Positions 31,554-43,180 of a stretch of DNA of 64,000 bases are shown here, piece after piece. The DNA is taken from contig CATNEN010000009.1 in NCBI GenBank assembly GCA_950097015.1, positions 1,676,501 to 1,740,500 on the forward strand, given 5' to 3'. The DNA is from Macrostomum hystrix. Taxonomy: Eukaryota > Platyhelminthes > Macrostomidae. The translations under genes were made by a program, and so were the position numbers. The notes beneath the pieces are model-generated. The model had not been told where the DNA came from. It made no database searches and saw only the letters and a program-made list of their open reading frames with translations. The first letter of the stretch is position 1, and each line of letters begins with the position of its first letter.

Positions 31554-33703
31554 ACAAAGACTAGCAGCAGCTCTCGCACTTTCACCACCCGTCAGCCATC
31601 TCGCTGGACCCTCTCACATTTGGACTCTGTTGTCTCGCGCGTTCCTGGAAGCTCAGCAAAACATTTTTCATAGCTTTTCATCAATTCCAATGTGTATGCT
31701 TAAAGCGCAATAACAATTCTTGTCAGGCAATGAAATCCTGGGATGCATTATTGTCCCCGATGACCTTGGGCCCGAATCCATGACTGATATTGCTGATTGT
31801 GACATTGTTGCTGTCAGCTCATTTCGCCCTTTCTGCTCGCTGTTGCTCTAACTCAAGGAGTTGCTTGTCAATGATTTTGTTGCATCACCAAAAACATTCC
31901 CAGTTGCCGCTTCTTTGTTCAAAGTGCAACCCGGGAGTTTTCTCCCCATCCCTCAAATATAACCGATTGACGCGTGAAGCGAGGGCAGCTGCTCGCCCTG
32001 AGCACAGCAAGGCCCGGGCACTGTTAGCACTGTTAGCACTGTTAGCACTGTTAGCACAATCAGCTTACCAGCCGTGAATTGCTACACTTTTCTTCGCAAC
32101 AATGGAACCCCGGCTCCCGCACTGCCAAGCTGCTGATTGACAAGGCCGCGGCTGTCCGCATCGCTGACTTTGGGTCCGCAATAGTAATGCCGCAGCTAGA
32201 GTTCCCCGCCTGCTCTCTGTTGTCTGTTATTTGCTATATGATGCTGACAGTCGCACAGAGAAGGCTGAGCGGAGCCCGAGGCGGTCAAGCCTCATGCAGC
32301 CTTTAATCCCCAATGTCCGATGAAGCTCACGCTGCGTTGGTCACGATGCGGTTTAGGGGGGCAGTAATTACAGTGTGTGTTGGGCATGAGTGAAACAGTT
32401 TTTATGGGCCTGCTGTGCAGTGGTGGCATGCGTTCTCAAACAGGATGCTCAAACAGCCACACGGCAGTCCGCAAACAAGCCGCTTAGTTTAAACAGCCCC
32501 CAAAATGAGTCGAAAGAAATGAAAGTACAAGCCAATAAAGACATCAGATTTTGTTTTCGTACTTCGTATTTGGGGTGCTTCGCCCCACTCAGGGAAGACC
32601 TGTGCGATCCCCTTTTTTACGATAATCCCCTAACCAGCAATGTGAAGGCCCTGGCGCCATAATAAAACTGTTTGCTTTTTTCTCTTGACTAAATTTTTCC
32701 TGAGCCAAGCGCTAGAGTTTCTGCAGTCTGTTTGCTCACGGCTGAGACTGCTCAGCCCAGCCTCCTGTAGTGTTTGACTGACACCAGCCTCTGCCTGTCT
32801 TTAAACTGCTGCCAGCCGTGGCGTGTACTTTCCGTGCTCCCCTGGGCCTGGCGAAGCTCGCATTGCACGCGAAAGGATCAGGTGGGCTTGTATGCCAGGC
32901 ATTTTTATGGCGCTTCGATGCCTTCTGTTGCCGTCCGCTTCGCTTGGCGGGGCTGAGGGGGGGGGCGCCGGTTGCCCGTGGGGCTGTGCAACTTTTCCTG
33001 CCTACAACTTTGCCTCTGGGGCCGGGTTAGCAGGGCCGGCGTAGTTTAGGAAGCCCTGCAGGCCCGTTACTTCTCCCCAGCCCGTGATGGTCCCAGCCTG
33101 ATCTCATTGATCTGGGCTGCTGTCTCTCTAAAAATATCTGGAGGCAGGCTCGCGTCATTAGTACATCCCCCGGGGCTTTGAACCAAGCATCGCCGACCTA
33201 AAAATAAACGGCTTTGCAGCTGATCGAGGCTTGAAGTCTTGCGGATGCCGCTGCTGCTCCGCTGAATGCCGTCCGCAGTGTCTAAATTGTTTTTTTACCA
33301 GCAAGCCTGCGTAGAAAAGTTTAGTTCATAACAAACACACACACACACTCACACACACACACACTCACAAACTCACACACTCACACACTCTAGCGCAGGT
33401 AACAGATTCTGCGTGGACAGCCAACTGCAGTACAGCTACTAGAAGCATGCGTATTTTTTGCTAAACCGATGTCCAATAAATTTTTCTGGCACGCTGACAA
33501 ACTTCTAAAACATCCCTCCTTGTCTTTGCCTTCGGGTTGACAAGCTGCGTCTTTGGCCGACGAGAGACTGCGTCAGGAGCGACCTCGGAGGCGTCGGCGT
33601 CAGAGGCGACATTCGCTGACCTCAGCGGCGGAAGTCGGAGTGGCTGCCGCAGATACTAGTGGACACCGACTGACTAACGGTTTGGATCACAGTCAGGACA
33701 GGT
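31554..33703. other. Region after the dlg N-unit stop
   Basis: Presumed 3' UTR and spacer. AATAAA occurs at about 32661. A 9-bp repeat (GCACTGTTA, about five copies) lies at 32017-32056 and a (CA)n tract at 33328-33390. No exon with DLG similarity is seen. Confidence 0.45.
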
Positions 33704-34125
33704 GAGAGCTGTGTGAATATATGACAGCTGTGTGAATATATGACAGCTGTATGAATATCTGACAGCTGTGTGAATATCTGACAGCTGTGTGAATATCTGA
33801 CAGCTGTGTGAATATATGACAGCTGTGTGAATATCTGACAGCTGTGTGAATATCTGACAGCTGTGTGAATATATGACAGCTGTGTGAATATATGACAGCT
33901 GTGTGAATATCTGACAGCTGTGTGAATATATGACAGCTGTGTGAATATATGACAGCTGTGTGAATATATGACAGCTGTGTGAATATCTGACAGCTGTGTG
34001 AATATATGACTGCTGTGTGAATATATGACTGCTGTGTGAATGTCGGGGCTGTGTGAATGTTGGGCTGTGTGAATGTTGGGCTGTGTGAATGTTGGGCTGT
34101 GTGAATGTTGGGCTGTGTGAATGTG
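33704..34125. repeat. 19-bp minisatellite
   Basis: About 18 copies of GACAGCTGTGTGAATATCT (TATAT variants), followed by about five copies of a 17-bp derivative, GGCTGTGTGAATGTTGG. All minus-strand frames are open because no phase contains a stop. Confidence 0.95.
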
Positions 34126-34960
34126 AGCATTCTGAGCAAATCCTCGCGGCTTCAAAGCAATTCTGAGGCCCTGGCAGCCGTTGGGGATAGTTTTTAGCCG
34201 CAGCCAAAACTTTCTCAATTCTCTCAGGCATTTTTCCAGTCGGACCCATTGGGCGCTGGGGATAGCCTGAGAGGAGGAGCTGGGATAATTTTTTTATTGC
34301 TATTGCTGGCGAATCTGTGGGATCTCAGCAACTGCCAGTTCCCGCGGGAGCTCCAACTGCTGAGGCAAAATTTCCCCTATCCTCATTCGGCTGCCTCCAT
34401 TCATGCGACTCGAACTCACGACCTTGTCATGCATTGGCGCAGCTTTTCTTATCTCATGTTTTTCTGCTCGGCACGTCTACCCGCTTCTGCTCAGAAACGG
34501 CCTCTCGCTCGGCTGGTCTTCAAAGACCTCCCCGGCAGTCCTCGGCGGCATCCTGGGCCGCCCCCCAGCCACCACTCGCCGCGAACTTTTTGAGCCGGGG
34601 AGACGGCCTGGCCTGGTTGAAGGGAAAGACAGAAAGCGCTGCCGGGAGTATGACTGAAGGTTGCCGTGGCGGCTGCTCCCGAGCCTGTCCCGGACACACG
34701 CGGCGGGGGAAGCGGGCCCGGCGAGGGTGGAATGAAGGCGGAGGGAGACGAACGCTGGGCTGCCATGCCAGGGGAGTGCAGCCGGCCCGCAGCCCTGACT
34801 GGCTCCCCGGTCACTGATCCACTGGCCCGCCGCGCCCTTTCCTTCCCCTCTCGAGCCCAGCCGCTTCCCTAAGCGCACTTTGGCCCGCCGGTGCTTCGCT
34901 AAATACAACAGAGGACCGAACCGAGCGAGAGAGGAAAACGCAGCTTTTTTATCCCCGACG
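34126..34960. other. GC-rich spacer in the dlg interval
   Basis: No recognised coding sequence; open frames occur on both strands without family similarity. Confidence 0.4.
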
Positions 34961-35321
34961 CCTTCTGCCACCACTGCATCGGCTCTTCGCCAGTGTCTCG
35001 CCTTCTGCCACCACTGCATCGGCTCTTCACCAGTGTCTCGCCTTCTGCCACCACTGCATCGGCTCTTCGCCAGTGTCTCGCCTTCTGCCACCACTGCATC
35101 GGCTCTTCACCAGTGTCTCGCCTTCTGCCACCACTGCATCGGCTCTTCGCCAGTGTCTCGCCTTCTGCCACCACTGCATCGGCTCTTCGCCAGTGTCTCG
35201 CCTTCTGCCACCACTGCATCGGCTCTTCGCCAGTGTCTCGCCTTCTGCCACCACTGCATCGGCTCTTCACCAGTGTCTCGCCTTCTGCCACCACTGCATC
35301 GGCTCTTCGCCAGTGTCTCGC
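34961..35321. repeat. 40-bp minisatellite (9 copies)
   Basis: Unit CCTTCTGCCACCACTGCATC plus GGCTCTTCGCCAGTGTCTCG with a GC/AC variation (CTTCGCC or CTTCACC) that alternates irregularly along the array. Confidence 0.96.
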
Positions 35322-36171
35322 CCCCAGCCTCATCTTCTACCCTCCTACTCCGCCTTCTCACCCCTCATCACACGGTATCGACCCGGAGCAGCGAGCACCG
35401 CCAGCTGAGCACAGGTGAGCAGCTGCTGAGTTGCTGGCCAAGCAAGTGGGCATCGCGCGGGATTTCGTTTTGGCTTTTAAAGCTTCACACCGCGCGCGAT
35501 ACTAAGCCAGACTAAATTGCCATTCGCCCGTCACCCTGACAGCCAAGCCTCTCAAAAAGCATCTCCATCATCGCCCTTCAGCCTCAGAGCCTGCTGCTCA
35601 AAGCCTTTTAAAATACTAATTGAGATGGCAGCTCAGGCCCTGAGTGCCGTGGCTCACCCGGTCAGGAGGCTGAACGGCAGGCAGGTGAGCTGCGACAGAC
35701 CGCGACCTGCCGCCCAGGCCACGGCCTCCGCTGCCGGCCCGAGACACACCTGCGCCAGGGTTTACCATAGAAACCGGTAACTCGCATTTCCTCTGCCCCA
35801 GACTCGCCTCCTCCCTCCGGTTAATGAGTTCTCTCCGCTTATCTTTACTCCACTGGACTACCCGTTGCACCTCACGATATGAATCTTTGTTGCTATAAAG
35901 ACTACATTTAACGCACCAGTATTGCACAAACGCATGCAAAAGTTTTAACATTAAAATTTTGCTCTGATTTGCGAAATGTCAGTCTGGACTGGTCTAGCTG
36001 CTTTTGCCAGTGGAAAGCGCTGGCTATGGGAGCCGCCGCTCCGCAATGCCCCAGTGGTGCCACATTTTATGATCGGCAAACTTTCCATAACTAGAGCTGG
36101 GCAGCTCACGGGAGTGACTAAGCAGCCTGACCGGCTTTTCCTGGAATTTTGTAGACTTAAACAGCTGAGTC
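35322..36171. other. Spacer in the dlg interval
   Basis: Two exon-like stretches followed by GTGAGC (ending at 35414 and 35685) have no DLG similarity and are not called. Confidence 0.4.
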
Positions 36172-36648
36172 ACATTGCTGTGAGTTCGTCTGTGTGCATG
36201 GAGGCTGTGAGTTAGTCTGTGTGAATGGGAGCTGTGAGTTAGTCTGTGTGAATGGGAGGCTGTGAGTTAGTCTGTGTGAATGGGAGGCTGTGAGTTAGTC
36301 TGTGTGAATAGAGGCTGTGAGTTAGTCTGTGTGAATAGAGGCTGTGAGTTAGTCTGTGTGAATGGGAGGCTGTGAGTTAGTCTGTGTGAATAGAGGCTGT
36401 GAGTTAGTCTGTGTGAATGGGAGCTGTGAGTTAGTCTGTGTGAATGGGAGGCTGTGAGTTAGTCTGTGTGAATAGAGGCTGTGAGTTAGTCTGTGTGAAT
36501 GGGAGGCTGTGAGTTAGTCTGTGTGAATAGAGGCTGTGAGTTAGTCTGTGTGAATGGGAGCTGTGAGTTAGTCTGTGTGAATGGGAGGCTGTGAGTTAGT
36601 CTGTGTGAATGGGAGGCTGTGAGTTAGTCTGTGTGAATGGAGGCTTCG
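36172..36648. repeat. 26-28-bp minisatellite
   Basis: About 18 copies of GCTGTGAGTTAGTCTGTGTG followed by AATGGGAG, AATGGGAG-G or AATAGAG, giving mixed unit lengths. Confidence 0.95.
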
Positions 36649-37069
36649 TTCTCGGGGAAGGTCGCTGAAGGATCTCGCACTGGTTTTGCTGTGCTCAGCT
36701 CAGCCAGCGGTCCAGATCTCATCCTGTGCTCAAAAGCCGTGCTCATCGGTCCATCCCAAAGTAATTAATATTTGCTCGGCCAGGCTGCCACCTCCCCAGC
36801 CCGGGTCTCGAATTTCCGACCAGATTTTTCTGCCCTCATCGGCGGCGCGGGTTCCGCGTCTCCCGGCTTCGTGTCTCGCTTGCGAACCCGCCAAGCATCG
36901 AGCCAGAAGCTCGAAATGGGAGGGGCGATGAGGCTCAGTCGCCTGAGCTGCTGTGACGGATGGCTTGGCCGTCCAGGCCCGCAAATCTCTGAAGACGGCA
37001 CGCTGCCCTGGGGTTGGGGGCTGCCCGGTTGAACTGCAATCCAAGCCCGCACCGGCGTACTTTTGAGCT
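36649..37069. other. Spacer in the dlg interval
   Basis: GC-rich, without a recognised gene. Confidence 0.4.
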
Positions 37070-38062
37070 GGGGATTTTATGGAGTGGATTGCTAGTCTAT
37101 GCCTTAAACTGGGGGATTTGATGGAGTGGATTGCTAGTCTATGCCTTAAACTGGGGGATTTGATGGAGTGGATTGCTAGTCTATGCCTTAAACTGGGGGA
37201 TTTGATGGAGTGGATTGCTAGTCTATGCCTTGAACTGGGGATTTGATGGAGTGGATTGCTAGTCTATGCCTTAAACTGGGGGATTTGATGGAGTGGATTG
37301 CTAGTCTATGCCTTAAACTGGGGGATTTGATGGAGTGGATTGCTAGTCTATGCCTTAAACTGGGGGATTTGATGGAGTGGATTGCTAGTCTATGCCTTAA
37401 ACTGGGGGATTTGATGGAGTGGATTGCTAGTCTATGCCTTAAACTGGGGGATTTGATGGAGTGGATTGCTAGTCTATGCCTTGAACTGGGGATTTGATGG
37501 AGTGGATTGCTAGTCTATGCCTTAAACTGGGGGATTTGATGGAGTGGATTGCTAGTCTATGCCTTAAACTGGGGATTTGATGGAATGAATTGCTAGTCTA
37601 TGCCTTAAACTGGGGATTTGATGGAGTGGATTGCTAGTCTATGCCTTAAACTGGGGGATTTGATGGAGTGGATTGCTAGTCTACGACTTAAACTGGAGAT
37701 TTGAGGAAGTGGATTGCTAGTCTATGCCTTGAACTGGGGGATTTGATAGAGTGGATTGCTAGTCTATGCCTTAAACTGGGGATTTGAGGGAGTGGATTGC
37801 TAGTCTACGACTTAAACTGGAGATTTGAGGAAGTGGATTGCTAGTCTATGCCTTGAACTGGGGGATTTGATGGAGTGGATTGCTAGTCTACGACTTAAAC
37901 TGGAGATTTGAGGAAGTGGATTGCTAGTCTATGCCTTGAACTGGGGATTTGATGGAATGAATTGCTAGTCTATGCCTTAAACTGGGGGATTTGATGGAGT
38001 GGATTGCTAGTCTATGCCTTAAACTGGGGATTTGATCGAGTGGATTGCTAGTCTATGCCTTG
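37070..38062. repeat. 42-bp minisatellite (~23 copies)
   Basis: Unit GGATTTGATGGAGTGGATTG plus CTAGTCTATGCCTTAAACTGGG. The right half carries a second variant type (CTACGACTTAAACTGGAG), present at least three times, showing block duplication. Confidence 0.96.
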
Positions 38063-38869
38063 ACACATTTACGGAGCGGGCAGTCAGGTTGCGCGGCTGC
38101 GGCATGTTTTGACACCGGGGGGGGCATTGTGTACTCTGGAAAATTCCAGACCAAAAATTCGAGGCACAAAATTTGCTCATCCCAATGCTACTCTGCTTAT
38201 ATCCCCTGGGGATTAAAACGGCGACAGTCAGTCGGCCTGTATTTTATCCCCTATCGCAATTCCCTTCTCGGTCGGCTGCCGGAGAGCAATGTCCATCGGG
38301 GGAATTGATTGATGCTCGAACAGATAAGCGAATTGCTCAGCCTGACTGGCCACCCCACAGCCGCAGTGGCTGGGTCAGGCCGCCGTGTTTGTTATTCTCT
38401 TTTGGCGAACAAATTATTTCTGTGCATTTTTCTAGCAATCTTCCTCAATCCAATGAATTCGCAAATAGTTTGTTGCTGTCCGCTTCAGTACTTTATTGCG
38501 TGCATTGTGAGGTGCCGCCCAGCCCAGCTCGCCGCTTGGACCGATATTCTTTGCTACTTCGCGCTGACGTCAGCAATCTGAGCTACGGGTCACGAGTTGG
38601 GATGAAAATTGCTGCGAGCTTTGAGATGTTCTTCCCCACCTGGAGAAGCTGCTAATGCGGAACTGCTCGGCTCGATCCCCCATGACGCCCCCTCACTCTG
38701 TCCTCCCCCGCCTTGCTCCTCTTCCTGGGGCGGGATTCCCTGTTCTATTTTTAGATTCAGGATTCTTCGAGCTCGCGAGCTAATTGCGTCACGAGTGCAG
38801 TTAGAGCACTTTAGCTGAAACCAAGCATGAAATAAGTTTTCCAAGTCTTTAGTATCTAATAATAACTGG
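38063..38869. other. Spacer in the dlg interval
   Basis: No gene recognised. Confidence 0.4.
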
Positions 38870-39095
38870 AGGAGGGCTGTGGAAACTGGTAAATTATTTG
38901 GAGACAGTCGACCCGCAGCCAGTGAAGAGGCAATTCTGCCCGTTCCGCTGATTCCTGAGCACACACGCACACACTCATCGCCAGACAGAGTACACTCTCA
39001 CTGTGCCTTGGAGGTTGGCCCTTAGAATTGGCCGAGTCAATTTGGCTTCGCCGCGGAATCGAGCTCGGGAACCTCAATGTGCGTGGCAGATGCTT
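38870..39095 (-). repeat. SINE family B, copy 2
   Basis: Minus-strand head with GAGCTCGATTCCGCGGCGAA; the body includes CACTGTGCCTTGGAGGTTGG (+ strand) and GAGGCAATTCTGCCCGTTCC, as in the copy at 41590-41925. Confidence 0.8.
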
Positions 39096-39533
39096 TCAGC
39101 CCCTTTCTGTGCCAACACGGCGGCTGTTTAACTTGTCCCTCTGCTTGGCTTTGGCGGCCTGTTGTTGGGGAGGCCAGCCACAGACGATCAGACTTGAGCT
39201 GGGATGAGGGCATGGAATGCGGAGGTTGAGCTGCAGCAGCAAGGGCAAGCAAACTAAACTGAGCACTTTCAGAGAGCGGGTGGGAATAGCTAGGTCATTT
39301 GTACAAGCCCCGGGGCTAGCCGCTGCAACAATGAGCTTGGGAACGGAATGGGAACATCCCGGACTTGAAGAACCGGCTCTCGCCTGCCCGTTTCTGATGC
39401 AGCCCCAGCCACCCAGCCAGCTAGCTGGTCTCTCATTGGACGGGGTAGGATGGCCAGCTCAGATGGGCGGTGGCGGCCCGGGTGCATAAGAGCCGCAATC
39501 TGCGGTCTGGTCTGGCTGCAGCTGCCGTGCCAC
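39096..39533. promoter_or_regulatory. Possible internal promoter region of the PDZ3-SH3-GuK unit
   Basis: If the downstream unit is a separate transcript starting at ATG 39534, its promoter should be here. No core promoter motif is clear, so this is inference from gene structure only. Confidence 0.25.
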
Positions 39534-42192
39534 ATGCCTGATCACCGCGACCTCATTGGCAGGGAGCCGCGGCTGGTGCTGCTGAGCCTCGACTCCGGCA
39601 GCTGCAACGGAAGCAGCGGCGCATTGCACAGGTGAGGGTCATTGTGTACTAGTGCAATCCTGATCCAATGCCAAGCAGATCTGCAGCCACAATGCAGTCC
39701 AGTTCAATTCGCTTCAATTGGCAGTGGCAGCGGCGGCCCCGGGCTCGGCTTCAACATCATCGGTGGCGAGGACGGCGCCGGGGTCTTCATCAGCGGCCTG
39801 CTACCGGGCGGCCTCGCCGAGCGCTCGCGTCGACTGCGTCGCGGTGACCAGCTGCTGGCCGTGAACGGCTCCGACCTCTGCCGGTCCGGTCACAGCGAGG
39901 CGGCTGTCACGCTCAAAGCAGCCGCAGCGGCGGCGGCGTCAGCTAGGAAGTCAGGAGACCGAGCCGCAGCCACAGTCCAGCTGCTGGTGGCCTACAGACC
40001 GGAGGACTTCAACCGCTTCCAGGCCAAAGTCCTACGCGCTCGCGATCAACAGCAGCGTGAGCAGGCGGCTGCAGCGGCTGCCGAGGAGATGCTGCCGACC
40101 TCGGACATCGATGGCGACACCGACGCTGCGTCTGCGACGACTGGCACGTTGAAGACCACGCAGAAGCGAAGCGTCTTCGTGCGCGCCGAGTTTGACTACG
40201 ACCCGGCGAAGGACACCGGCTTGCCGAATCGCGGCATCGCGTTTCGCCGCGGCGACATCCTGCACGTCACCAACGCCTCCGACGACGAATGGTGGCAGGC
40301 GCGCCGGTTGGGAAACTCGGGCGATCAGGCCAGCTTCGGCATTGTGCCCTCCAAGCGGCGCGTCGAAAGGCGCGAAAGGGCGAAGTTGCGCAAAGTCAAC
40401 TTCAACAACAGCCGCAGCGGCGGAGGAGGCTCCGCGTCGGCGAGCCTCGACGGTAGCAGCAGCGCCGGCGGCGGCGGCTCTCTGGACCGCGGCGCAGGCA
40501 AGAAGAAGCCGTCACTGCTGCGACGTTTCCACCTGGGACACCACCATCACAATCACCAGCAGCAGCTTTCCAATCAGCAGCAGCGCAGCCTGCAGGAAGA
40601 CGACGACGATCTAGTCTCAGCGGCAGCCGCCGCCTCCGTCTCGGCTGACGGTAGCCAGCGGATTCCGTCCTACGAGCTGGTGCGCCAGACAAAGCCGAGC
40701 CTGGCCCGGCCAATCATCCTGCTCGGCCCCCTGCGCGACCAGCTGAACGACGCCCTGGCCAGCAACTACCCGGACAGGTTCGCCAGCTGCGTGCCGCACA
40801 CGACGCGGACTCCGCGCGAGAACGAGCAGGACGGCCGCGACTATCACTTCGTGGCCAGCCGGGAGCAGATGGAACGCGACATCGCCGGGCAGCTGTTCGT
40901 AGAGGCCGGCCGGTACAACGGCAACCTGTACGGCACTTCCCTGCAGAGTGTGCGCGAGGTGGCGGACACAGGCCGGCACTGCATCCTTGATGTGTCTGGC
41001 CAGGCCATCCGCAGGCTAGAAGCGGCCGGCCTGCATCCCATTGTGGTGTTCCTGAAGCCGCTGTCGCCTGAGAATATCGCGCAACTGAGGCCGGAGGTCG
41101 GGCCAGAGCAGGCCGCAGTGATGTTTGACAAGGCCACCCAGACTCAGGCTGAGTTTGGCAGCATGTTCACCGGTAAGTCTATGGCCTGGGAATCTGATTG
41201 GCTGGGCAGCATGTTCACCGGTAAGTCTATGGCCTGGGAATCTGATTGGCTGGGCAGCATGTTCACCGGTAAGTCTATGGCCTGGGAATCTGATTGGCTG
41301 GGCAGCATGTTCACCGGTAAGTCTATGGCCTGGGAATCTGATTGGCTGGGCAGCATGTTCACCGGTAAGTCTATGGCCTGGGAATCTGATTGGCTGGGCA
41401 GCTTGTCAAAGACGTCTCATCGGCTTAGAGAGAAATAAAAGAGAAATATAAATGTCAGATGTACATATCTGGAGGCTGTGTGCCGCTGTTCAGTTCATGC
41501 CACCCCACCCTTATTTCACCTAAATAAAAATAATAATAATAATAATTGCAGGAGGCCTGTGGGATTATGGAAGTCAAGTAACTTTACTTTATTGACATTC
41601 TTTACTCACATACTTCAGTGACTGTAGATGCAGCCAGCGAGGAGGCAATTCTGCCCATTCCGCTGACTCCTGAGCACACTCGCACACAGATACTGTACGC
41701 AGGCACACACTCACGCAGGTGTGTACGTCTGCCCTGACGTTCTCATCGTCAGGCAGTGTACATTTCACTGTGCCTTGGAGGTTGGCCCTCAAGGGCGTAA
41801 ATTGCACGACAAGCCCCCAAGCCTTCTCTCCGCGGCTGCGCCCCAAATGAATGTGGCCTCGCCGCGGAATCGAGCTCAGGCACCTTGGTGCGAGAGGCAA
41901 ACGCGTTAGACCGCTCATCCATCTTATTTCACCCTGCCAGGTAGCCACTTCACAGCTGGGTGACCTAAAGAAATAAAAGGAATTGTATTCCTCGCCAGGA
42001 AATGACAAGTGAAATCACATAATGAGTCTGTCCCACCACGGTACAGTGGAGTTCATGTCTCACTCTCTCCCACCCAACGCAGCCGTGGTGTCGGGCAGCA
42101 CCGTGGAGGATCTGTTCGCCCAGGTCAGGCGAGTCATCGCGCAGCACGCCGATCAGATGGTCTGGGTGGCCAGCACGGATGACCAGCTCTGA
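39534..42192 (+). CDS. dlg (C-terminal unit): Discs-large MAGUK, PDZ3-SH3-GuK unit
   Basis: Three exons with matching phases: 39534-39631, 39725-41172 and 42083-42192 (about 551 residues from ATG 39534). Exon 1 reads DLIGREPRLVLLSL, aligning with the DEITREPRKVVLHR segment before PDZ3 in DLG1. Exon 2 has PDZ3 (GLGFNIIGGEDG), SH3 (VRAEFDYDPAKDTGLP, ASDDEWWQARR, GIVPSKRRVERRER), a basic Gly/Ser/His-rich HOOK linker and the guanylate-kinase-like domain (RPIILLGPLRDQLN without a working P-loop, HTTRTPRENEQDGRDYHFV, LYGTSLQSVREV, HCILDVSGQAI). Exon 3 completes GuK (TVEDLFAQVRRVI) and ends at 42192. The GuK domain binds phospho-peptides rather than GMP. The 5' edge of exon 1 is unresolved: no in-phase acceptor joins it to 31400. 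The donor at 41173 is the first of five tandem copies. Confidence 0.88.
41157..41402 (+). repeat. 48-bp minisatellite carrying five copies of a splice donor
   Basis: Unit GCAGCATGTTCACCGGTAAG plus TCTATGGCCTGGGAATCTGATTGGCTGG, five copies. The first nucleotides of each unit are the last coding bases of the GuK exon (GSMFT) followed by the 5' splice site CCG|GTAAGT. 48 bp is 16 codons, so the frame stays open through all five copies. Confidence 0.95.
41590..41925 (-). repeat. SINE family B, copy 3 (last dlg intron)
   Basis: Best copy. Minus-strand head: GATGAGCGGTCTAACGCG (class-II tRNA-like box A) then GAGCTCGATTCC (box B); 3' tail AATAAAGTAAAG. Confidence 0.85.
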
Positions 42193-42213
42193 TGCCGCCG
42201 CCGATTCGAAAGC

Positions 42214-42500
42214 GCCTGATTGGCTGAGCCAGTCCATGTACATGAGCTTCCCCAGGGCACCCACCCCTGGCCCTGATTGGCTGAGCCAGTCCATGTACAT
42301 GAGCTTCCCCAGGGCACCCACCCCTGGCCCTGATTGGCTGAGCCAGTCCATGTACATGAGCTTCCCCAGGGCACCCACTCCTGGCCCTGATTGGCTGAGC
42401 CAGTCCATGTACATGAGCTTCCCCAGGGCACCCACTCCTGGCCCTGATTGGCTGAGCCAGTCCATGTACATGAGCTACCCCAGGGCACCCACCCCTGGCC
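42214..42500. repeat. 57-bp minisatellite in dlg 3' UTR
   Basis: Five copies of a 57-bp unit containing TGATTGGCTGAGCCAGTCCA and TGAGCTTCCCCAGGGCACCC, starting about 22 bp after the stop codon. Open frames on both strands reflect 57 = 19 codons. Confidence 0.95.
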
Positions 42501-42668
42501 CGAACTTCAAACAGCTGCCCGGGTCGAATCCGCTGCGTCGCTTCGATCTCTCCTTCTCAGTGTACTTTTAATCGGAGTGCTTTCCCTGCCCGTAGTATTT
42601 CTGACTCGCTGAGAGATCTGACTCATCGGTAGTGCTTGCAAATTCATTATCACTCATTTTCATCTAGC

Positions 42669-42674
42669 AATAAA
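42669..42674 (+). promoter_or_regulatory. Probable dlg poly(A) signal
   Basis: AATAAA (AGCAATAAACGC) about 480 bp after the GuK stop codon. Confidence 0.6.
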
Positions 42675-42713
42675 CGCTCGTATTTACATTTGAGTTCAAT
42701 CAGATTTTTGGCT

Positions 42714-42719
42714 TTTATT
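42714..42719 (-). promoter_or_regulatory. Probable ATG16L1 poly(A) signal
   Basis: AATAAA on the minus strand (TTTATT on +), about 455 bp downstream of the ATG16L1 stop codon and 40 bp from the convergent dlg signal. Confidence 0.5.
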
Positions 42720-42969
42720 TATTGATAAGTCGTGACGCTAAGTATCTGGAGTAATTACAAATGTAATAACCGTTGTCTATGCAACGACACAATACACGAT
42801 GAAGAGAAGAGTCCATAAAACAAGCAATGCGACTGTAAACTAAAAAGCCTTAAGCTTTTTAACAATGAACAAGGACTAAACGACAAAGTTTTTAAAATGC
42901 AGCGATTCTAATTAAGCTGCTCGTTGTAACATGGGATTATTTTCCCAGTATAGAAATCCCTGGGAGACA

Positions 42970-43180
42970 TCAGCTCAGCCAATTCCATCCAGCAGCTCAG
43001 CCGATTCCATCCAGCAGCTCAGCCGATTCCATCCAGCAGCTCAGCCGATTCCACCAAGCAGCTCAGCCGATTCCACCAAGCAGCTCAGCCGATTCCACCA
43101 AGCAGCTCAGCCGATTCCACCAAGCAGCTCAGCCGATTCCACCAAGCAGCTCAACCGATTCCACCAAGCAGCTCAGCCGT
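42970..43180. repeat. 22-bp minisatellite at the ATG16L1 3' end
   Basis: About nine copies of CCGATTCCACCAAGCAGCTC plus AG, with CCATCCAG variants at the far end. The array runs into the ATG16L1 stop codon (43173-43175). Confidence 0.93.

Noticed and set aside
37243..37497. MEWIASLCLKLGDL repeat protein
   Set aside because: 42-bp minisatellite (14 codons) read through; no start context or conserved feature.
39642..39724. Upstream extension of the PDZ3 exon (MCTSAILIQC...) as coding
   Set aside because: The acceptor at 39724 joins in phase with the preceding REPR exon, which supplies the expected first PDZ3 strand. An acceptor at 39678 remains a weaker alternative.
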